A stretch of DNA of 64,000 bases, from NCBI GenBank assembly GCA_030512295.1, contig JAULSR010000002.1:9818583-9882582 (forward strand), given 5' to 3'. The notes below the pieces were generated by a model. It made no database searches, was not told the origin of the DNA, and was given only the letters and a program-made list of their open reading frames with translations. Shown in pieces: positions 55,378 through 64,000 of this stretch. The DNA comes from Bombardia bombarda. Its lineage: Eukaryota > Ascomycota > Sordariomycetes > Sordariales > Lasiosphaeriaceae. The translations under genes were made by a program, and so were the position numbers. Each line of letters opens with the position of its first letter. The first letter of the stretch is position 1.

Positions 55378-56527
55378 CACCTCGTGTGCATATTTACACA
55401 CATGCCGGACTTTAAAGACATTGTCATTGCTACCTTATATATGTAGACAATGGGCGTTAAGAAGGCGACGGCGTATAAAGACTGGCTGGCGTTACTAGAA
55501 AAGTTTAAAATTGTGAAGCAAACGACCGTTTTAGACATAGCTTTCGAGTATAACATCCCTATTAATTATTAATATATTTCAATCTTCTTTAAGAATCCGA
55601 GGTCATCCGGATTCCCCCTCAACTTGCACACACTCTCCGCGGACTGCCAGCCCCGTCGAGGTGGTCTAAGCATCACTCCAGGAAAGCGAAAAACCCGCCG
55701 GCAATTCGTCTGACGATGCCACCCCTGGAGCCCGCAATTCATCCCTGACGGCAAGGATGTCACTCGAACCGCATCGGGGACAAGACTTGGGCGGCACAAG
55801 CTGCGGGTCCAGCGATCCCGAGTCCGAGGCCGTGGATGGTGGTCCCGTATGCTAAAAGATTCTCAAAACGGAGGCTCCTAGGCATTGCTGAAGTCTTTAA
55901 TGGCGAGGTTGAAGGGGCACGGTTGATTGATATGCCAGCAATAAGACAGCATCACAGTCGACATATGAGAACCGCACCTTCATTGGTGGATAAAAGTTAA
56001 TCCAGGCATGCCATACAAGGATCCGAAGGCCATCGATCGGCCATCGGGAATTATGGGCACATTCGATGCCGAGCCGGCCTCCGCTCACGACCGAAGTAAG
56101 AGCCTCGGACAGCCAGAAAACAGGAGCCATCCAACAAGCGAGATGTATCTATCTACAGCCACCAGCCTCTATCTCAAGATAGAGCATTAGCCAAACGATA
56201 ACTCCATCCACAGAATGGGCGATGTTTTCCAATATAAAGAAACCACAGATCACATGACTCCCGGTGCCAGACAGTTCTCGCTTGGTCTAGAAGACGAGAA
56301 CGCCACCATCGATTCTAGTATAAAAATTATAGAGAAAGAAATAACGCTGGCTTTATCCGGTAACACATCTGAAGCTCGATAAATACAGGCCTAACTAGCC
56401 AAGGTAGGAAATAGTTGCTGGCCGAGCTGCCTGCTCCCAAATCAAACAGGAACAATTTCATAGGTCGCTACTAAGAACTCGGAAAGGGCTGCTTGTGACC
56501 AAAAAGATAATTATGCCTGCCTCCGCT
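55378..56527. other. Gene-free stretch, probably decayed DNA
   Basis: Abrupt change at about 55378 from FAD-oxidase sequence to unrelated DNA, with a 40-codon frame at about 55450 (MGVKKATAYKDWLALLEKF) that I cannot assign. The 55600-55900 part is GC-rich with broken frames; possibly transposon debris. Confidence 0.3.
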
Positions 56528-59500
56528 CTAAGAGAACTTCATCACCAGTACACGACCTGAACGATAGCCGATAGCGACCGTTGATCCAACAACAGCGGAT
56601 TTCTCCCCTCGATAGTCTGGAGGTAGCCAAAGCATCTCCTTTCCATCTTTAACAATCCATACACCGTCGGTGCTTATACCCCAGCCAGAATGGCGAACAC
56701 CCCGTGAGGGTATTTCAGTCGACTGATCATCAATGGCAGGCGGTAGAGCCGGGTGATCCAGGTTTAGAAGTCCAATCTCGGTTGAGAGGAGAGTGTTTGT
56801 CGTTGGATCGAATGAAAGGTGATTTAATCGTCTCCCAACGTTGAGTGTCTGCAGGCACGTGCCCATGGCCGCGTCCCAGATCTTGACCGTCTTGTCGTCC
56901 GAGCCCGACGCGAGACGTTGGCCATCCACTGAGAATACTACCGACGTCACCGAGTGGCCATGGCCCTCGAGCGTCTGCACGCACGCGCCCGTCGCCGCGT
57001 CCCAGATCTTGACCGTCTTATCGTCCGAACCCGACGCGAGACGTTGGCCATCCACTGAGAATATTACCGAATTCACCCAATCGCTGTGGCCCTCGAGCGT
57101 CTGCATACACGCGCCCGTCGCCGCGTCCCAGATCTTGACCGTCTTGTCGTGCGAGCCCGACGCGAGACGCTGGCCATCCGCTGAGAATACTACCGACCTT
57201 ACCCAATGGCCATGGCCCTCGAGCGTCTGTACGCACGCGCCTGTCGCCGCGTCCCAGATCTTGACCGTCTTATCGTATGAGCCTGACGCAAAACGCTGGC
57301 CAGCTGCTGAGAAGGTTACCGATATTACCGAACGGCTATGGCCCTCGAGCGTCTGTATACACGCGCCCGTCGCCGCGTCCCAGATCTTGACCGTCTCATC
57401 GTCCGAGCCCGACGCGAGACGCTGGCCATCCACTGAGAATACTACCGACGTTACCCAATTGCCGTGGCCCTCGAGCGTCTGCACGCACGCGCCCGTCGCC
57501 GCGTCCCAGATCTTGACTGTCTTATCGTCCGAGCCCGACGCGAGACGCTGGCCATCCGCTGAGAACACCACCGACGTCACCGAGTGGCTATGGCCCTCGA
57601 GCGTCTGCACGCAAGCGTTCCAATCCGCTTCCATTCTTGGTTTCAACGCCATCCAATCCGGCCCTTCCTTCTTATAGAGCTCTCTAATGAGACTATGTTC
57701 GGGACTGAACACGAGTGCCGACGCATAGGCCTGCAATGGAGCAATCTCGATCGGCCGTTTGTTGGAAAGAATGAAACGACGTGCATCTCGAAGCAATTTC
57801 GTCAGTTGCTGTGCTTCCGCGTTTTTCTATAACATTGTTAGACGGCTTCCAGCATAACGTCTGGAGCAGCTCACCACTAAAGCCTCAAGCTTGTGCACCG
57901 CCTTGACTCCCTCCGACATGCTCCGTAGGAGACCAAGACATTCTAGCCAATACAGATACTTCTTTTGGATGAATCCATGGACGTCGCCGTTATCCTGTAG
58001 AATATTGTTGACCTCGGTGGAATCTGAGTCGTGGAGATGGTCAACCCAGTAGACGCAAGAGTATCGAATGGGAGACAGTGGTTCAAGGTCGGGCGACAAG
58101 ACCTTGTCGATGGGGAATCCTGGAGCGTTCAGTTTACAAATGTCATGCTGGAGAGTCTGCGAGAGAGCCGCCAGCGACCTTGAAAAGATGGCATGGTGCT
58201 GGTGCACGGCGCCAGAGGGTAGGATTTGGTCGGATGCCTTGTTAAGCAGGAAATCCTTGGCTGACTGATGCACAAAGTAGATGACACCTTCTCGAAGAGT
58301 CAAGAAAGAACCGCAAGCCTTGATGATTTGTGGCAGGTCATTGTAGTCGTCCTCCTCGAGCGACTCAACAAGAACCTTCAATTCCTCCAGCGTGGTAGGT
58401 CGGTATACGACCGAAGCGATGGCCAGTATCTCCTTGCAAATTTCTGCATCACTCGAATCAGAAATTTGTTCCATCATTCGCTCGTAGAGAGGATCAAGTC
58501 CTGATGGGAATAGCTTCAGCTTGGAGAGTGTATGCCGTTTTCGGACCACCTTGGTATCTGCAAGCTCTTGACAGACCAAGGCGACCCAGAGGAAAGTGCC
58601 ATCGGCATTAGAAGTCAGGTGGTTCTTAACAGCGCCGCTTGTTTCCCTGTCGTAATTCTTAAGGTCTGTCAGCTTCTCCACCTTATATCTAATATATGTG
58701 TCGACAGCCTTGGAGATGGAGTCTTGGTTCAGCTCGAGCTGAAGCCTGACCTTCTGCTTTGTACGGCCGAGTTTCCCTTCAATCTCCTGCCAGTTGCGAC
58801 TAGACACGATCCACTTGATGCGAGACGGTTTGATGATGAAATCGAGAAGTTGGTCGCGACTTGTCTTGCACTCATCGAGGGCATCAACAACCAGGATAGC
58901 ACCGTCCAAAATCGGGTCATCGAGCATGGCTGCAAGGACCTTGGATAAGGCTTCCCAGGCATTCCCGTCCTCGAAAAGCTGCTTACCCGCATGGTCGTGC
59001 TTCTCCCGAACATGCAATATGAGCGACGGCTGCTGAACGACGAGCAGATAGATCAGACCGCGCAGTACGGCCGTCGCGTTGCTCAGCCGTGCCTCGGTGG
59101 CCTGGCAGAAGAAATAGGAAAGGCGGTTGCCGGGTTCCTTCTTTAGCTCGTCAATGATGCCGCACAGCAGCATCGTCTTGCCCTTGCCAGGATCGCCTTT
59201 GATCCAGAGCAGCCGGCTTTGTGGATCGTCACGCCATCGCCGAAATTCGTCATTATCGAGGATCCAGCGGCACGAGTCCCTGAGCAGGCCGCCCTTTGTA
59301 GCTTCGATGCGCGGTCTTGTCATCGCGAGGGTCGGTCTCGCGCAGGTCTTTCAGGCATTGCTTGTCCCTGTCGTCCTGGTGTCTCTTCTCCTGCTGCCGT
59401 GTCTGGTCCTGGATGGCTGAATGGATGTCTTGGAGACTCTCCTCTAGAGCAGTTGCGGTGTCGGTGAGTTTCCGAAATTGTGTCTTGCTCTCTTCGGTAT

Positions 59501-60425
59501 TGTATTGTTCCATGTCTCTTTGCACGGCAGCCTCGGCTTCCTTGATCTCGCTGAGCTGGCCAGCCCAGTCGTCGATTTTGAGCAGATCCCTTCCGATGAC
59601 GGCAGCCCAGTTCCGGTGGTAAAGGCAGACACTCTTGATCTGATACGCGAGGAGTTTCTCGTAGAGCTGCACGACGTGCTTCTCCAGTTGGACTCGCAGT
59701 CCCTTGGATGATTGCTCGGCCTTGTTCTCGTCAAGAAGCAGTGACGCTAAGTTCCAGTACCACTCCATTCTCGACAGGACGTAGGCGATGCCTTTGCGGT
59801 TGTCGCGTGCCTCGGTGACGGGGTTCGAAAGGATCTATCGACTGTCAGCGGGGGATCATCCACCGTTCTCTCTTCAGTTGGGAAAGCTGATCACACACAC
59901 CTCTAGTCCGAGGCAGACGCCGACCCAGGCGACGGCGGCTTCGGGAGCGGCATGCACCGCCTTGTCCACTATTCCCCTGACCTCTTGCACCGCTTGCAGG
60001 CCTTTGTCGATGCCTCGCTTGATGGACGCTTGCTTCTGCGTCCGGTCCAGCCCTTCCTGGACCAACTGCTGCATTTGGCGGCATCTTGTGCCCCGAGCGC
60101 TTGCTATTTCATTGTCTGTCGGTTCGGAGGCAACGGAGCTCGGGTCGTTTCCGTGCAGTTTAGCTGACAAGATCTTCTCGTACGTCCCGACCAGTTTGGG
60201 CTCGCTCGCTTTGAGCCCATCGTAGGCCTCATTCCAAAGTCGCTCTTGTAGACTCGGCAGCGAGGAGGTGTCGGAATCCGTCGAGGTGGGTGGAGAGGGC
60301 GTTGGCTGAGATGTCGGTCGTGTTGGCGAAAGTGTTTGTGACGAAGGAGTCGAGGATTCCCGGGGAGCGGCCTGCAACCGCTTTCTGCACTTGGATTTCA
60401 CTTTCCCAAACAAACTAGGCGCCAT
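56528..60425 (-). CDS. NACHT-WD40 NLR-like (HET-E/HET-D type STAND) protein with one apparent frameshift
   Basis: Coding parts 60425-59901, 59834 to about 59310, about 59310-57875 and 57826-56528 total about 1260 codons; introns of 66 and 48 nt are phase 0. The N-terminal region (LQERLWNEAYDGLKASEPKL, YEKILSAKL) is the NWD NACHT N-terminal helical domain. The NACHT NTPase follows: Walker A LLWIKGDPGKGKTM, Walker B GAILVVDALDEC, and IKWIVSSRNW. Next comes the linker RDARRFIL...APLQAYASALVFSP, then six 42-residue WD40 repeats. Such receptors sense a ligand through the repeats and trigger heterokaryon incompatibility death. One extra base near 59308-59313 (ACC-G-CGC) breaks the frame between LRETDPRDDKT and RIEATKGGLL. 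If real, only a 360-residue N-terminal product is made; if an error, the gene is intact. Confidence 0.9.
56838..57607 (-). repeat. Six tandem 126-bp WD40-coding repeats, highly similar
   Basis: Repeat borders (GCGTCTG on the plus strand) recur exactly every 126 bases. Cores such as GQRLASGSDDKTVKIWDAATG are nearly constant, while a few positions just after the start of each unit (HSHS, HGNW, HSRS, HGHW, HSDW, HGHS) vary. High internal conservation with focused variation is the signature of the HET-E/HET-D recognition repeats. Confidence 0.93.
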
Positions 60426-61194
60426 CTTCACCGAGAGACCACCTTGTCCTTGTTGTGCGATATGATGGTATCAGCGAGATGACTTCTCCGATCGATGAGT
60501 CGGGACGGCGATGGATTGCCATCACTGACGAGGTGGGACAGCGCAACATCTTTTGAGGGATTTGCGTGCGGGGGGCCTCAGCAGCTGAAAAGGATCCCTG
60601 TAGCTAGGCTGTAGCTAGGCGCAGCTTGTGAGGCCAATAGGGCGGTTGAGTGATGGAGTGTGCAGCTGCACCAGTTCAATCGCAGGGCTGTGCTGTGTTG
60701 GGAGTGGAAAGTGCAAAGCCAAGCAGGTGAAGAGAGGCAAGAACAGGCTGGTATGATTTGATTTAGCGCAGATTGCTTACCCTGGACCTCTCACGAGACA
60801 GGTTCAAGGAGGTTATCCAAATAAGGGAGCACTAGTTACCTATTGGCTTCTTCTAATCGGTATTGCCCCAGCTTATTCGATAAGGAGCATAGCGGCCGTC
60901 AGTAGCACGGCAGTCCAGTCAGCCGTACAGTAAACGCGGGTTCAGCCATTATTTCAACGTCCATGTCCGCGATTAGCCGCCCTTGATGTGGGGCATGGAG
61001 CCTTGTGGAGGCGTTGCCAATTCAGGAGGTCGGGTATGATCCAAGCAGACCACAGAGAAAACGTGAAGCTGTTATTCGGCCAAAAATATGGACAAGAGCT
61101 GATTGACGGGAGAAGACGATGCCAAAAAATTGGCCCACAATGGTCGTCGGAAGGATAAACAGCGCGCTGGCCTCTGACACCAGAGTTAAAGATG
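60426..61194. other. Promoter side of the NLR-like gene
   Basis: No gene recognised between the NLR start and the STAND-N relic. Contains a direct TGTAGCTAGGC duplication near 60600. Confidence 0.45.
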
Positions 61195-61326
61195 CTACTT
61201 GAAGATAAGCGAACCTGGGCAGGGCGTTGCCCCGGCGGTGGGGTATTAGAGGCACAGTGTCGCGACTTTGGCGGATAGGTCGATGATGGCGATGTCACTT
61301 GCGGCGAGTCCTGCCGCATCGGCCAT
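61195..61326 (-). pseudogene. N-terminal fragment of a fungal STAND/ankyrin-type protein
   Basis: From an ATG at 61326 the frame reads MADAAGLAASDIAIIDLSAK and VATLCL, then TAA (61248-61246), then YPTAGATPC, and closes at 61195. This closely follows the common opening of fungal NLR and ankyrin proteins with the N-terminal Fungal_N type domain, where a Gln-Tyr usually follows CL or CF. CAA to TAA would be one C-to-T change. Nothing further of the gene is visible downstream, so it is a short relic. Confidence 0.5.
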
Positions 61327-61544
61327 GGCAAACGACGATATTTTGACGGTTGGGGAAGCTGGCTCGAAGGTGGTTTAGATTGCGGATCAATAGCCCAAGA
61401 CGAGAGTGTGTAGGGAGGAGAGCGGGCTCTGTTAACGGATACTACGGTAAATACCTAACCAGGCTGTGATGTGGCAGAGTCAAGCCAAGGTATCCACCGG
61501 GCATATCATGCATCTCGTAATGATTGGCCCGTCGCAGCACAACA

Positions 61545-62285
61545 TTATGTTGGGAGGCAGGCAACGGCTGATGGTGAAAAACGAGTATAATGATATGCTA
61601 AGAAGCCACCGTCGTTATCCTCGTGGCCTCGATTGTCGTTTTGCCACTTGCGAAAATCTTGCCACCTCTGCAACTGTCTCCGGAATATGCCCTCAGCTCG
61701 TATTTGTGTGAGGGTCTCCTGCCAAGGTCGTAGTATCTCGGCATACTTGTCTAGGTCCCTGTATGCTTCTCGGGCAAGGTCGATGGAGTATAATGGGCGG
61801 CCGCCGTTGTCGATGAGCTCGTGGTAAGCCTCGATTTCGTGTCTCGTCCTGTGGGCTTCTGGGTCGAGCGGTGGCGTACTGGTGCCCGATCGATCGATAG
61901 CTTGTGGTTCGGGTCGTAACGAAAAGCTTTTCTTAGGCGATACTTGACGCAGGCGCGCATCCAGATCATCGAGATCGAGTGGGCGAGAACACGCTGTAAG
62001 GCTCTAAGCTAGGCCACGTTTTTGGGCCCTGGATCGTGGTCAGCGAAGGATATGCGTCGAGTGGGTTGAAAAGAACTTACTCTAATCTCTTAGCGAGACG
62101 GCTTCGTTCTTTCTTAGACAGCTTATCTTATCCGTTAATAGGGAGATCGTAGTCGCCGTCGGGAAGGCGATGCTTTTGGATGAACTGGGCGAGCTCGGCA
62201 CCGCTTATAGCGATAACGTTACCTACGGGTACTGTCACTGCTGCCGCTAGTGCGGGAGCTATGTTGCCGTCGATCGTAGATGAAA
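61545..62285 (-). pseudogene. Decayed telomere-proximal gene of unknown function
   Basis: Several coherent segments lie in order: AELAQFIQKHRLPDGDYDLP, then TAA, DKLSKKERSRLAKRLE, a 53-nt intron-like gap (GTAAGT ... CGCTGACC ... CCAG), then in other frames LAHSIS and a long open stretch (LDDLDARLRQVSPKKSFSLR ... EIEAYHELIDNGGRPLY ... RRQLQRWQDFRKWQNDNRG) ending at 61545. The composition and charged helical look are those of a real protein, and I have the impression of a multi-copy fungal family, but I cannot name it. In-frame stops and at least two frame changes mean it is broken. It is the last recognisable gene before the telomere. Confidence 0.5.
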
Positions 62286-62472
62286 TGTAGTTGAATTAAA
62301 AGCTGTTAAAAATGAGGGGTACGGGTGGCCGACTGTTTGTTAACGCGACACTTGGCTGGACTAAAACCTTAAATAGCTAAGTAAGAGAGCGCTTCGAAGT
62401 AAGGCAATAGCTGTGTGCATATCGATATATGAAAACTCTATTTAATTATTATAGTGTTTATTATATTATACG

Positions 62473-62554
62473 TGTCACGGGCCTAGCCCGCTCCTAGGCG
62501 TGGAATGGCTCGTGGGGTACTAGCGCCTTGGCGCCAAGGCACTAGCACGTGACA
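62473..62554. repeat. Short inverted-repeat-bounded segment, possible LTR or MITE remnant
   Basis: TGTCACG at 62473 faces CGTGACA at 62554. Ends of the form TGTCACG...CGTGACA are known from fungal LTRs, but 82 bp is very short and no target duplication is seen. Inside is the palindrome CCTTGGCGCCAAGG. Confidence 0.3.
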
Positions 62555-62649
62555 GCCCCTTAGTCAGCATCTTAGTCAGCACCTTAGTTAGCTTTCCTAG
62601 GGATAAAACCTTAGTTTAGGCACCCGGATAGTTAGTTCTAGCGTATAAC

Positions 62650-63891
62650 TATAAATATTATAAAGTGTACCTTAAGGTTTAGCCCGTTATAATTAGTTGC
62701 ATTTTAATTATATTACGTATAATTATTTTTTTATAATCTTTTTAAGATTATTAAAAAGCTTTTTCCTTATGTTATTATAAGATCTCTTTTATATTTTTAC
62801 TGACCGAACGGTCGCGAAGTGTTTACGTATAACGTAGTATACTAAAGCTTTTTTAAAAGACCGGTTTAAGCGCTTTATTAACGTATTATATTTTTAAACT
62901 TAATAATTAAAACGATTTATTTACTATTAAAATTTTTAATTAATTAAAGTATTTAATTAAATATTATTAATATTTATAAAATTATAATTATAATTTAAAT
63001 TAATAATTATAATTAATCTTTTAATAAAATAAATATTTTAATATTTATTTATATTAATTAAATTAAACTAGCTTATTATAATTATTTTTATTTTATTTAT
63101 AAGCTTTCCGGTTATAAATTTTTCTTTTTAAATAATTTAAAAAGTAACTTTTATAAAATATTTTAAAAGATTTAATTTTTTTTATTTTATTTAAATCTTA
63201 AATAATATAAATAATAATATAAATTATTTATTTATTAATTAGTTTTTTTTTAAATTTATTATAAAAATTATCGAATTAATTAAAAAAAATAAAAAAAATA
63301 TAAATTTTAAAGTTTTTTAAAACATCTTTATTTAAATTAATATTATTATAAAAATTATTATTAATTAAAAAAATAAATATTTTTTATAAATTAATAAGTT
63401 TAAAAAAAAACTTATAATATTATAAATTAACGTTATTAATTTTATTAAAAAAAGTAATAAATTATAAATTATTTATTAAAAAATTATAATTAAAAATAAT
63501 ATTTATTAAAAAAATTTAAAAAACTTTATAATTAAATTAATAATATTTAAATTTAAATTAATTAAATTTAAATTAAATATAATAAAATAATTATTAAAAT
63601 TAATAACTTTTATAATAAAAAAACTTTTATTTTTAATATTTTAATTTTTTAACTTTTTTAATAATGTTTATTTTTAAAATTTAAAGCTTTTATAAAAAAA
63701 AATAAAAATATTATAAAAAATTAATTTACTTTCGAAAATTAAAAAAATAAAATTTTAAATTATTTTATTTTTAATTTATATTATTTTTTTAATAAATATA
63801 TTAAACTTATTTTTATAAATATTAATTTAAAAAATAAAATAATAATTAATATTTATAAAAAGATAATTTATATTAAAATTAATAAGCAATC
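62650..63891. other. Extremely AT-rich subtelomeric block
   Basis: About 1.2 kb composed almost entirely of A and T runs (TTAATTAAATTA and similar) with almost no G or C, directly inside the telomere. No reading frame survives. This is what heavy RIP of an old repeat leaves, but the origin can no longer be read. Confidence 0.85.
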
Positions 63892-64000
63892 TTAGGGTTA
63901 GGGTTAGGGTTAGGGTTAGGGTTAGGGTTAGGGTTAGGGTTAGGGTTAGGGTTAGGGTTAGGGTTAGGGTTAGGGTTAGGGTTAGGGTTAGGTTAGGGTT
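63892..64000 (+). repeat. Telomere, TTAGGG array
   Basis: About 18 tandem TTAGGG units on the plus strand, running to the window end, with one shortened unit (TTAGG at 63988-63992). Orientation shows that this is the right-hand chromosome end. Confidence 0.99.

Noticed and set aside
56838..57607. Evenly spaced repeats resembling an array
   Set aside because: The 126-bp units are contiguous coding WD40 repeats with no spacers, and this is a eukaryotic chromosome; not a CRISPR array.
56841..57677. Long plus-strand frame made of repeated VCTHAPVAASQILTVLS units
   Set aside because: Antisense reading of the WD40 repeats; its regularity comes from the 126-bp repeat itself.
62700..63890. AT-rich block as a mitochondrial insertion or centromere
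   Set aside because: No gene or rRNA trace, and it abuts the telomere; heavy mutation of a subtelomeric repeat is simpler.

Overview
The window is one chromosome end of a filamentous ascomycete (Pezizomycotina, most likely Sordariomycetes). It finishes in a TTAGGG array (63892-64000) that runs 5'->3' outward, preceded by about 1.2 kb of extremely AT-rich DNA. Genes are GC-rich and carry short introns of 48-134 nt with CTAAC/CTGAC-like branch sites. Families such as a class II hydrophobin, an AflR-type zinc cluster protein, UstYa and fungal NLR/HeLo/HET proteins agree with this. I saw no tRNA, rRNA, CRISPR array or virus.

Left part (1-30 kb), mostly housekeeping and secreted-enzyme genes: a small hypothetical protein, a decayed kinase-like gene, a class II hydrophobin, a LanC-like protein, a GH10 xylanase, a 655-bp inverted-repeat element, a mitochondrial coiled-coil protein, an AflR-type regulator, an NmrA-like protein with a GC-AG intron, a Doa10/MARCH6-type membrane ubiquitin ligase with two apparent homopolymer frameshifts, a long repeat-rich membrane protein of the kind often named hoxa13, and a three-histidine-box desaturase.

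Right part (30-62 kb), accessory: a large HeLo-like/pseudokinase/trypsin-like fusion, a glyoxalase-like protein, a phytase-like secreted esterase, a decayed HET-domain gene, a Ser/Thr-rich multi-pass membrane protein, a UstYa-family oxidase, a start-less HeLo fragment, an AIM9-like phosphotransferase tail to tail with a secreted FAD oxidase, a second broken FAD oxidase, a NACHT-WD40 NLR with six near-identical 42-residue repeats and a one-base frameshift, an N-terminal fragment of another STAND/NLR protein, and a decayed gene next to the telomere.

The strongest theme is allorecognition and programmed cell death. Five loci in 31 kb carry HeLo, HET, NACHT or STAND-N modules. One appears intact and is unusual (pseudokinase plus serine-protease triad), one is nearly intact, and three are relics. 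Several relics carry stops or start loss explained by C:G to T:A transitions, as expected from RIP. All exon borders were worked out by eye from splice signals, phase and family conservation. Functions are family-level inferences.
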